Positions 20,901 through 30,019 of a stretch of 64,000 bases of DNA are shown piece after piece; the first letter of the stretch is position 1, and each line of letters opens with the position of its first letter. This DNA comes from Closterium sp. NIES-65. Taxonomy: Eukaryota > Streptophyta > Zygnematophyceae > Desmidiales > Closteriaceae. Both the position numbers and the translations under genes were made by a program. Under the pieces are notes generated by a model. That model saw only the letters and a program-made list of their open reading frames with translations. It was not told the origin of the DNA and made no database searches. The stretch is taken from NCBI GenBank assembly GCA_948144175.1, contig CANXME010002409.1, forward strand, positions 1,307,001 to 1,371,000, read 5' to 3'.

Positions 20901-23900
20901 AGCTGTCGACTCGCGTCCTGCTGGAGGTGCTGAGCCTGAGCGTGCGGAGCCTGAGCGTGCGGAGCCTGAGCGGGCGGAGCCTGGGGGTGCTGAGTCTGGG
21001 GGTGCTGATCCTGGGGGTGCTGAGCCTGGGGGTGCTGGGTTTGGGGGTACTGAGCCTGGCGTTGCTGAGTCTAGGGGTACTGCGCCTGGAGTTGCTGAGC
21101 CTGGGGGGTGCTGAGCCTGGTGGTGTTGCAGTTGACTGTGAGGCGCCTGGAGGACCTCCCTCTTCGCAGCAGCTGCGTGAGTGGTACTCACGGTACTGCA
21201 GCCTCCGGCGGGGTGAGTCTCGGGCTCGTGGTACTGCTGGAGTTGGTACTCGTGCTTCCCCACCACGGCGGGAGCCGCCCTCTTCCCCTCAGCTTCGAGA
21301 GTGGTACGCTCGGCACATCAGTCTCCGTAGTGGAGCTGCTGGTGCTGGGGTCCCCGGAGTTGACGCTGCTGCGAGTACTACGGACCCTGGTGCTGGAGGT
21401 GCTGCTGCTGCTGGCGGTGCTGCTGGAGGTGCTGCTGCTGCTGGCGGTGCTGCTGGAGGTGCTGCTAGTACTGAGGACCCGGGCGTTGGAGCTGCTGTGG
21501 GTGCTACGGACCCTGGTGCTGGAGGTGCAGCTGCTACTGGCGGTGCTGCTGGAGGTACTGCTGCTGCTGGCGGTGCTGCTGGAGGTGCTGCTGGAGGTAC
21601 TGCAGACCCTGGTGCTGGAGGTGCTGCTGCTTCTGGAGGTGCTGCTGCTGCCGCTGGTGTCTCTGCTGGTTCGAGAGCTGCTGCACGGCCACGACCGTAC
21701 TTTGTTCCGCTCCTTCAGCAGGTTCTTGGTCAGCCTCCTCCTCCTTGTTCTCCTCTCGCCTTAGAGTGTCCGCCGTCTGTCCAGTCACAGCCACAGTTAC
21801 CGCCTGCCTCACCACTCCCTGTGCCTGCTCCTTACACTGGTCCGACTGACGGTCTTGCTGAGAGACGTGAGCCTGCGTCACGTCCTGTGTCACCTGCGTC
21901 TCGTCGAGCGTCGCCTGTTCGAGCTGCTACCACTGGTAGTCGTGTCCCGCGTGAGCGTCCTCCTGCTGTCCCAGGCACGCACCGGATGGCGCTTCGTCAG
22001 TCCACTGCTCCGCAGCGTGTTGCTCTCCCGTCGCCTCCTGCGTCCTCTCTTCCTGCTCTTGCTGACCCGGAGTCAGACTCCCTTCGCGCTGCCAGTCCTA
22101 CTGTCACACGTCTCCTGGCTACGGTTGTCACTGACCCTTCCTTTGAGTCCGCTGCTGCGTCTGCCCTAGTCACTGAGCTTGTCGACTTTGCAGCTGCGTG
22201 TCGTCTAGACTACGCAGCGAGTCTTGTTGCTGAGTCTGAGTCTGCCTGTCCTCCGTCCGTCGCGGGTGAGTGTGCTCTTGGCACGGACGTCCTTGAGGAC
22301 AGGCAGGAGGAGTTTGGTTGCCTTGCCGCTGCTTTGCCCCATCTCGTGTCCATGCTTGTTGCCCCTGAGGGAGACCCGGATGCACCAGACATCCCGACCC
22401 CACGCTCTTACGCAGAGGCGATGGCCGGTCCCTACTCCTCTCAGTGGCAGTCAGCCATGGACACAGAGATGGCTTCCTGGAAGTCCACAGGCACCTACGT
22501 CGACGACGTTCCCCCACCTGGGGCGAACATCGTCAGTGGCATGTGGATTTTCAGGGTGAAGCGGCCGCCAGGCTCTCCGCCTGTCTTCAAGGCGCGTTAC
22601 GTTGCACGAGGCTTCAGTCAGCGAGAGGGAGTTGACTTCTTCCAGACCTTCTCCCCGACCCCGAAGATGACCACTCTTCGGGTTCTGCTACACGTCGCCG
22701 CTCAGCGTGACTACGAGCTCCACTCTCTTGACTTCAGCACAGCTTTCTTGCAGAGCAGCCTGCACGAGGAGATCTGGCTGCGCCGCCCACCTGGCTTCAC
22801 TGGGTCGTTCCCTCCTGGCACCCAGTGGAGCCTCCGGCGGCCAGTCTACGGTCTCCGCCAGGCGCCGCGTGAGTGGCACGACACACTGAGGACTACACTT
22901 GCGGCTCTTGGGTTTGCTCCTTCTACTGCTGACCCGTCGCTGTTTCTGCGCACCGACACCTCGCTGCCGCCGTTCTACATCCTCGTGTACGTCGACGACT
23001 TGGTCTTTGCCACTGCGGACACTGCCGCACTCGCCCACGTGAAGTCGGAGCTGCAGAAGAGACATACGTGCACAGACCTGGGTGAACTGACAAGCTATCT
23101 TGGCTTGCGGATCACCCGGGACAGAGCACGCCGCACCATTACCCTGACTCAGTCACACATGGTGCAGCAGGTCCTTCAGCGCTTCGGCTTCACGTACTCC
23201 TCGCCTCAGTCCACTCCTCTGCCTACGGGTCACTCGCTCTCAGCTCTGCCTTCGGATGAGTCCGTAGAGTCGAGTGGTCCGTATCCAGAGCTTGTGGGCT
23301 GCCTCATGTACCTGATGACCTGCACTCGACCTGACCTAGCATACCCTCTCAGCATCTTAGCACGCTATGTTGCTCCCGGCCGTCACCGGAAGGAGCACAT
23401 GGATGCAGCTAAGAGGGTGTTGCGCTACTTGTGCAGTACGTCGGGCATGGGGCTAGTGCTTGGAGGGCGAGACCGGCCTGTTCTCACTGGGCACTCAGAC
23501 GCTTCTTGGGCAGACGACCAGGCTACTCAGCGGTCGTCTCAGGGTTACACCTTCAGTCTTGGCTCTGGCTCTGTCTCTTGGCGTTCTACTCGTTCTTCTT
23601 CTGTCCTCAGCTCCAGCTGTGAGGCTGAGATCTACGCCACGGCCATGGCTGCCCAGGAGCTTCGCTGGCTCACCTACCTGCTGACTGACCTTGGAGAGCA
23701 GCCTCGTTCTCCTCCAGTGCTGTACGTCGACAACAAGGCAACCATTGCCTTGTGCCAGGAGCACAGACTGGAGCACAGGACGAAGCACATTGCTCTGCGT
23801 TACTTTCTAGCTCGAGAGCTACAGCAGCGTGGTCAGCTTCTTCTGCGTTACGTGGCCACTGAGGCCAACACTGCTGATGTGTTCACCAAGGCGCTTCCGC

Positions 23901-23971
23901 CTGTTGACCATCAGCGTTTTTGCACTCTTCTAGGCCTTGTGCCGACTGTTTCTCACTTACTTACTTCTTGA
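17929..23971 (+). CDS. Gag-Pol polyprotein of copia G, one frameshift
   Basis: Start chosen at 17929 (M-A-S-P-T-V-L-S-F), conserved in J and C; an upstream in-frame ATG at 17839 adds a Thr/Ala-rich leader. Order: Gag helical domain; Gly-rich tract (18720-18955); Q-E-L-R-E-W-Y; zinc cluster C-x13-C-x3-H-x4-C (about 19028-19100); protease D-S-G-A-S (19429); GAG-pre-integrase H-H-R-L-G-H-P (about 19868); integrase H-M-D-V-W-G, H-S-D-R-G-G-E-F, Q-Q-N-G-V-A-E-R; an Ala/Glu/Gly-Pro repeat linker; RT with Y-V-D-D (22988-22999); RNase H ending A-D-V-F-T-K-A-L. A six-G run at 21103-21108, where sister repeats have five, shifts the frame once, so Gag-protease-integrase (stop at 21114) and RT-RNase H lie in different frames. 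It could be a mutation or a sequencing slip. Confidence 0.9.
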
Positions 23972-24202
23972 CTTTACCTGTACTGTGATCATTATATATA
24001 TACCTGCATGTTTGCCTTGTTAGGTTGTGATCATTGTACCTCTTGCTGTATTATAAAACTGCATGTGAACTGGTCTTGTGACCGCTTGCTTGTGCTCGGA
24101 ATTTGTGTGGAATCCTCGAGATCCACCCTGAGCTTGTTTGCCTTGTTTTGCCTTGACTGGTCTTGTGACCCCTAGGTCTCCCCCACTTTGCCTATGGGGG
24201 TG

Positions 24203-24337
24203 TGTCAAACATTTATATGTTTGTGTGGTTCTAGGCTGTAGTGGGTCACACCATAAGGGGTACACCAGATTAGGGTTTGACATATTTGTACTGTTGTTCC
24301 TGCTAGTCACTCCTCATTCTCGTTTCTCATTCTGACA
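24203..24337 (+). repeat. 3' LTR of copia G (135 bp)
   Basis: Identical to 17130-17264 on visual comparison, and followed by the CTTCT duplication. Confidence 0.95.
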
Positions 24338-25589
24338 CTTCTGATGCGTTGTCGACGTTCTGCTCGTCCCAGTCTGCTTCGTCCGCGGCTGAGGCGAAGG
24401 CTCGGTCACCACGAAAGCCACCTGTGGGGTCCTGATTTTCGTGCAAGTTGGCGAGGTACGTCTGAAGCGTGAGTCGTTCGTAGAAGATCACATCACGTGC
24501 TGCTACTGTTTCCTTGGAGTGGACGTTGAAGATTTTCCACGCGTTGTAATTCTTTTCGATGCCGAGGTGTAGTCCCCACTGTGCGCGTTGTGAAAATCTT
24601 CCCGCTCGTGCCTCTGGGGGTCGGTACTGTACCATGCACCCGAAAACTCTTAGCATTTTTGTGCTGCCCTGTTTCCCTGTCCACAGCAGATGCGGTGATG
24701 CGTTGTTCGGAAGTGAGGACGACGACATCAAGTTGTGCAGCATGACAGCATGGTCCATTGCTGCAGGCCACTGGTGGTTGGGTAGCCGCATGCCACGTAC
24801 CAGTTTGCGCATGCTGTTCTGCAGAGTCCTGTTCATTCGTTCTGCGACACCTTGCTGCTGATGGGCGTAGGGAAGGGAGAGGAGTTGCTTGATTCCTCTT
24901 TCCGCCAGGTACTGCTTGAATCGCTGAGAGGTGTATTCTCCTCCTCCGTCTGACTGGAAGCTTTTCAGCTGTGCTCCCGACTCTCTTTCTGCTACTGGTA
25001 GCCAGGCGGCGAACGCTGCGAGTGCCATGTCGCGGCTGGGTAGATTTAGATGCCAGACGTATCGAGTGGCGGCGTCGATGAAGGTAATCGTGTAGTTGTA
25101 GGTAACTTGTCCTGGTTCTCGATTGAAGAGAATATCGCTGTGCAACTTCTCGAGTGGTGTGTACGCGGGTGCGCTCGGGTTGTGATGAGGAGTGAACGGT
25201 CGATGTGGTAAGTCGGCTTCGGGGCAGGTAAGACAAGTCCCTCGTGCCCGTTGGAGTTCTCTGCCGTCGGGTAGTAATAATGAGTCCTTGTCTAGGACTC
25301 CTGCTCTTATCGTGTTATTTAACACTGTGTTGCTTGGATGTCCCATTCGTGCGTGCCATATGTCTTCGGAGGCGCGGTGTCCGGGTGAGCGTCGATACGC
25401 GTCTGAGTTGGAGTAAAAGCTGGCAACGAAGTTTGCGCTTCTGTGGACTTCTCGTTGAGCTGGTTTCAACTGCTGTGCGGGTGTTGGTGGTGTTTCGTTG
25501 ACGAGGACTGGTGTCGTTGGTCCTGATGCTGCTGCCGATGTTGTCTCTGCTGCTGCCGATGATGTTTCTGCTGTTGTCGATGACGTTTC

Positions 25590-25846
25590 TGTCAGAATTA
25601 TATTTATTATAACTGCATGAAGTTCTAGCTGTAGTGTAGTTATTAAGTTTGTAGGTGGTGCACCTCTTCACTTGTTTCCTTGCTATATGTACTTTGAAAC
25701 TATAGTGAAGAACATCATTCTCCCAACTTCTCTTCAACTCACTCGATACTCACCCTAGGAGAAACCCGCTCGATATCCTACTTGGGCCTAGGCTACTAAG
25801 CCTAGGCCCTACTTAATCTTCTCTCATTCTCGTACAACTCTTGACA
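25590..25846 (+). repeat. 5' LTR of element H (257 bp)
   Basis: TGTCAGAATTATATTT...AACTCTTGACA. It contains a perfect 11-bp stem GGGCCTAGGCT/AGCCTAGGCCC with loop ACTA at 25784-25809. Confidence 0.93.
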
Positions 25847-26625
25847 TGTTATCAGAGCGACGTTCGTTCTGGCCTCACGTTTCCGCTGCTACGATTTTCC
25901 GGTCGCGCGCCTAGGGCGCGTGACGATTTTTACCTTGTCCCGCCCACGGGCGTGTGACTCCTTCTCTGCCCGTCGCGCGCCCCGTGGCATGCGACGGTGC
26001 CCTTCATCTGCCCGCCGTGCGCCCCGTGGCACGCGATGGTGCCCTGCTCGTCGTGTGCCCCGTGGCACTCGATCGGGCCCTTTAAACTTAAACTTACCTG
26101 TCGTGCGCCCCGTGGCCCGCGACGGGCCTTTCCGCACCTGCCCTCCCTGCAGCCGCCCCTGACCAATCAGCGCCGACACAGTGTAGCCGCTCTGCGGCTT
26201 TCTTCCCGCCCACCCCCTCCTCCTTTGTTTCTCTGCAGCCGCGGGGAGGAGGGTATGGGGGTGGCGGGTGTTGGGGCGTTGGGTCGTTCACTTCCCTTCC
26301 CCTCCTCCTCCTTTCATTCCCACTGCTGCAGCTGCCGCTGGGGGGGAGGGTGTGAGGGTGTGGGGGAGCAGGGGGAGTGGTACCGGGGTGGCGGGTGTGA
26401 GGCAACAAGCAGCCGTCCCTCCACCTCTCCTCTCTTTCCCCCTTCTCTGCTGCTTCTGCAGCAGTGTGGGGGAGGGGAAGGAGGAGGGTGAGGAGATGGA
26501 GGGGGTGACCAGCTAGTGTCAGCCCGCCTGCATTACCTGCTGTTGCTTGCTTTTTATTGTTCGTTGGTGTACCTCTGCAGGGTGTGCTCTGCACTTAGCT
26601 ATTCCTGCATGCAGTTACGGGGGGA

Positions 26626-26882
26626 TGTCAGAATTATATTTATTATAACTGCATGAAGTTCTAGCTGTAGTGTAGTTATTAAGTTTGTAGGTGGTGCACC
26701 TCTTCACTTGTTTCCTTGCTATATGTACTTTGAAACTATAGTGAAGAACATCATTCTCCCAACTTCTCTTCAACTCACTCGATACTCACCCTAGGAGAAA
26801 CCCGCTCGATATCCTACTTGGGCCTAGGCTACTAAGCCTAGGCCCTACTTAATCTTCTCTCATTCTCGTTCAACTCTTGACA
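26626..26882 (+). repeat. 3' LTR of element H (257 bp)
   Basis: Near-identical copy (TTC for TAC near 26870), with the same stem-loop at 26820-26845. Followed by GTTTC. Confidence 0.93.
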
Positions 26883-28975
26883 GTTTCTGCTGCTGCCGAT
26901 GTTGTTTCTGCTGCTGCCGAATGTTGAATTGTTGCTAACGCGCGTGTTCTTTCTACTTCAGGGATGGTGTGCGAGTACCAGAAGCCTTCCGGGCTGAAGT
27001 CCGGATCAAGATCTGGAGGATGTGTCCAGTCGGCGAAGTTCACGATGGCGTCGCTGTCTGCAGTGCCCAGGTCTGGGACGAAGTCTAGGACGAAGACGTT
27101 GTTCTTCAAGATCGCCTTCCCGATGTAGAGGCCGCCTTTCCCGTGGTATAATTTGAACTCCTGGGTGGTACTGTTGGCTTCCAAGTGAATGCCTTTCACC
27201 ATCAACTGGCTGACGCTTAGTAAGTTGTAGCCGAGTCCCTCCGCGATTAGTACCTTTGACATATGCAGTATAACATTTGTCTCTCGTGACTGAAGTTGTA
27301 CTACTCCTTGTCGTCGTGTGCGCAGGTTCTGGTTGTTGGCGACTGTGATGACGACCTCTCGTTGAAGTCGATGTTCGCGTTGGACGAAGCGTCCCGAAGA
27401 GCACATGTGCTGTCCGCAGCAACTGTCCAAGAACCATGTATCTTTCCCGGACGGTTTGCTTTGAGCAATGGCGGCGTACGTCGGGTTTGGTTGAAGGGAT
27501 TCGCGGCGAGGCGTGCTGTTGTCGAGTTGCTCTTCTGGAGAGTAGTTTGGTGGTGACTCGGTTGTGCAGGAATCTGTTATCTTTACCATGCAGTTGACGA
27601 TGTTTCTTGCTTTTTGTGTAGGTTGTCCTGTTGGAGTCGTTGAAGCTTGGACTGAAGGTGTCGGGGTAGCTTGTGTTGAAGTGACTTGGCTGCTCGAAGA
27701 TCGAAGTTGTCGCTGTGGTGTTGTCGATTGATGACGATACGGGCAGTGCGTACGAGGATGCCGTGAAGTCTTGCAGATGTGGCAAAACGGAGGTACTGGC
27801 TTCGGTTGTTGTTGCTGTCGACTGTTGTTGTTGTTGTAGCGTTGCTGGGTGTGAAATGCGAACTCTGGTACTGCCGTTTTCTTCTTATGTCGTTCTTCTT
27901 GCAGGTCGATGTCCTGCTGCTCGGCATGGATTTCGGCGCAGAGTGCTGCTTCGGAGATTCTCTCGTGTGCTCGTAGTATGGCGCGAGTGGAGCGCCAGTG
28001 AGGGCCGAGACGGCTGATGACAACTGTGACAAAGGCGTCTTCTGAGATCGATCCCCCACATCGAAGAAGCCTGTCGCGCAGTTCGCGGCAGCGACTGATA
28101 TACTCCATGCCCTTCTCGCCTGGTTTCATTTCTATTGTTGTCAGCTGCGCCATTAACCGACTTTGGTTTACACTGTCTGTTGCTTGATACAGGTTCTTCA
28201 AGTGGTTGTACGCGAGCTCCGCGGAGTTACCGTAACCTCGGTAAGTCCTTATGTTCTGCTGTTGGGTCGGGGTGATGTTCCTCAGTAGTATTGTGTACGC
28301 CATCATCGATTGATAGGTGTACTGCTGCTTCTCATACTGTGTGCCGTTTGTTGGATATGGCAGGGACCCGTCGAAGAAGCCAAGGATCTGCGCTCCTTCC
28401 ATCATCAGCTCGAATTCGAACGACCAGGTAAAGAAGTCCTTTCCGTCAAAAGGCTTTGTCGTTTGTAGTTTTAGAACATGCGCGAATTGCGACTGAACTT
28501 GTAATGCGTCCAGCGCTCTCTCTTGTCCCGGTGCAGGTTGTGGTTGCGGCATGAAGCTGACAGAGCCGCGCTGGGGCTCGTACGGAGCGAAGGTAGGTTG
28601 TTGATGTTGATTCCCGCGTGCGTAGGATGAGCCATCGAGACTCATGGGTGTCACGTTGTTGTTGTTGTTGCTGTTGTTTGATTGCGCAGGTACTCCTTGC
28701 TGGTGCTGCTCGTAGAAGGACATGAAGGAGAAGAATTTCTCCATCATGCTTGGATCGAAGCCCGCGCCTTGGTTTGCGGGTGTTTCCGTAGACCCAGCTG
28801 CTGGTCTCGTCGTTGTCCCTTCCTCTGTCTGTAGACCAGAGGCAGGAGGTGGAGTAGGGGTAGTACCGGGAGAGCCGTTGGAGGAGCTCCTCTCCTTTCT
28901 AGCAGACATGTCTTCTTGATGTATTGAGTGTTGAAAAAAAAATAGTAACTTTTAACTCTAACTGCTCTCATACCA

Positions 28976-29399
28976 TGTTGGGCTGAAAAGCCCTAGGATC
29001 TTTGTAGAGTTAAAGTCTGAGTAAGTGATGTAATAGCGGAAGCGTTGAATAAAGTCCTTGAACCACCTTGCGCTAGTATGTGAGGGCAAAGTAAGTTGAT
29101 TGAAGCAAAGAGATACAGGAATAAATATATGAGTACAAAGAATATGAAGAGACATTATGACTACTTTACTGTTGCGGTTCGATATAGTGCGACTCGGGCA
29201 ACTGCTCAATGTCGAGTCAGTTGTGTGTCCTTGCTGTCGCGCTGCGTCAGGTCAAAGGTCGCTGACCTTTGACTTTCTCGTAACCTCCAGCGGTTACGTT
29301 AACTTCCGAGGGTTGACTCGCGATGCTTCGATTTGAGCTGCTTCGCTTGTGTCTTGAGTTCTGACACGACAGAGGCGCTTAAACTATTTGTTCCCAACA
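28976..29399 (-). repeat. 5' LTR of copia F (424 bp)
   Basis: Second copy of the F LTR. The PBS follows directly on minus at 28975 and below. It ends at the CATGC duplication. Confidence 0.95.
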
Positions 29400-30019
29400 C
29401 ATGCCACACACCTTCACACATACCGTAAATTGTCTGGTTATCTATGCATGACATCAAATTATAGCTAATTTTGGCATGGGAATAAAACTACATCTGAAAT
29501 TTTGAATAAAATCATAACCCCTTGATTGTTTAAGAATGATATATATTATGATACTAGCAGAGATTACACTGAATGCATACCACTCAGAAAAAAACATTAT
29601 TGAATTAAATTTTTAATCCATGAACAATTTGAATTATATTCTTTTGTACTTGTTAACTTTACACAGTTATGCCCAGCACTTATCAGACTTTCACATGCTT
29701 AGTAGGAGATACTGGTCTGTATCGCGTACATTTTGTTAATTTGAATTTTGAAGTTCTGGTCCCATCCCGAAGGAACGTGCCGTGATTCGTTTGACTCGCG
29801 CTGCGGCTGAACCTCTCCACCACGATGCCCCCACGAAATTCGGCTCTTCGCAATCAAAGCAGGCCACCCAACCATACTCAGCATCAGTTGTCCCTAGTCA
29901 GTACCACACAAAACATAGTACCGACCCCAGCTTATTGCCATTGTCCTGATTTAGCATACTTACTTACCCCTGTCTTTGCCTTCGAGACGTTCTAACCCAC
30001 CACTCAAGTCAAAGTCACG
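29400..30019 (+). promoter_or_regulatory. AT-rich upstream region of the acidic-protein gene
   Basis: After the CATGC duplication the sequence becomes AT-rich host DNA (29400-29760), then more GC-rich up to the ATG at 30020. No open frame is supported. A promoter and 5' UTR for the downstream gene are expected here. AT-rich stretches near 29540 (ATATATTATGAT) exist, but no confident TATA box can be set without a transcript start. Confidence 0.5.

Larger units (their letters stand above)
17130..24337 (+). mobile_element. Ty1/copia element G, complete, TSD CTTCT
   Basis: Two 135-bp LTRs (17130-17264, 24203-24337) look identical by eye. The TSD is CTTCT at 17125-17129 and 24338-24342. The PBS is TGGTATTACGAGCC (17265 on) and a purine-rich G-run (ATGGGGG) precedes the 3' LTR. 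It lies in the Pol gene of F in the opposite orientation. This is the best-preserved member of the short-LTR family, with only one reading-frame break. Identical LTRs suggest very recent insertion, although 135 bp gives little resolution. Confidence 0.95.
25590..26882 (+). mobile_element. Non-coding LTR element H (1.3 kb), TSD GTTTC
   Basis: Two 257-bp LTRs (25590-25846, 26626-26882) differ by about one base by eye. The TSD is GTTTC at 25585-25589 and 26883-26887. A PBS-like TGTTATCAGAGCGAC follows the left LTR, and a G-rich ACGGGGGGA precedes the right one. The 779-bp interior has repeats around GCGCCCCGTGGCA and a GA/CT-rich part, with no Gag, protease, integrase or RT. It is a TRIM/LARD-like non-autonomous element that must borrow enzymes. 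Orientation follows the PBS. It sits in the Gag-Pol frame of F, and its removal restores that frame. Confidence 0.92.
15242..28909 (-). pseudogene. Gag-Pol of copia F, split by two insertions and one stop
   Basis: It starts at 28909 (M-S-A-R-K-E-R). Gag has a CCHC knuckle C-H-I-C-K-T-S-R-H-P-R-T-H-C. The protease core reads L-D-S-C-C-G-Q-H-M near 27429-27400, with Cys where the catalytic D-S/T-G triad has Gly. After H the frame resumes in phase with GAG-pre-integrase (W-H-A-R-M-G-H-P-S) and integrase (S-D-I-L-F, S-D-G-G-G-E-Y, H-Q-Q-Q-G-V-A-E-R). After G it resumes at about 17129 with RT (G-K-W-V-F-R-I-K), one TAA at 16420-16418, Y-V-D-D at 16246-16235, then RNase H (D-A-D-H-A-G-D). It ends at 15242 inside the LTR. 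The protein would need both insertions absent. Confidence 0.9.
14834..29399 (-). mobile_element. Ty1/copia element F with nested G and H, TSD CATGC
   Basis: Two 424-bp LTRs (14834-15257 and 28976-29399) are flanked by CATGC at 14829-14833 and 29400-29404. The PBS on minus, next to the right-hand LTR, is TGGTATGAGAGCAG. The internal gag-pol on minus is interrupted by H (25590-26882) and G (17130-24337). Subtracting both leaves an element of about 6.1 kb. LTRs differ at about two positions by eye (near 15030 and 14943), so the insertion is young. It is a different family from the short-LTR elements, with a canonical CCHC knuckle. Confidence 0.95.
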
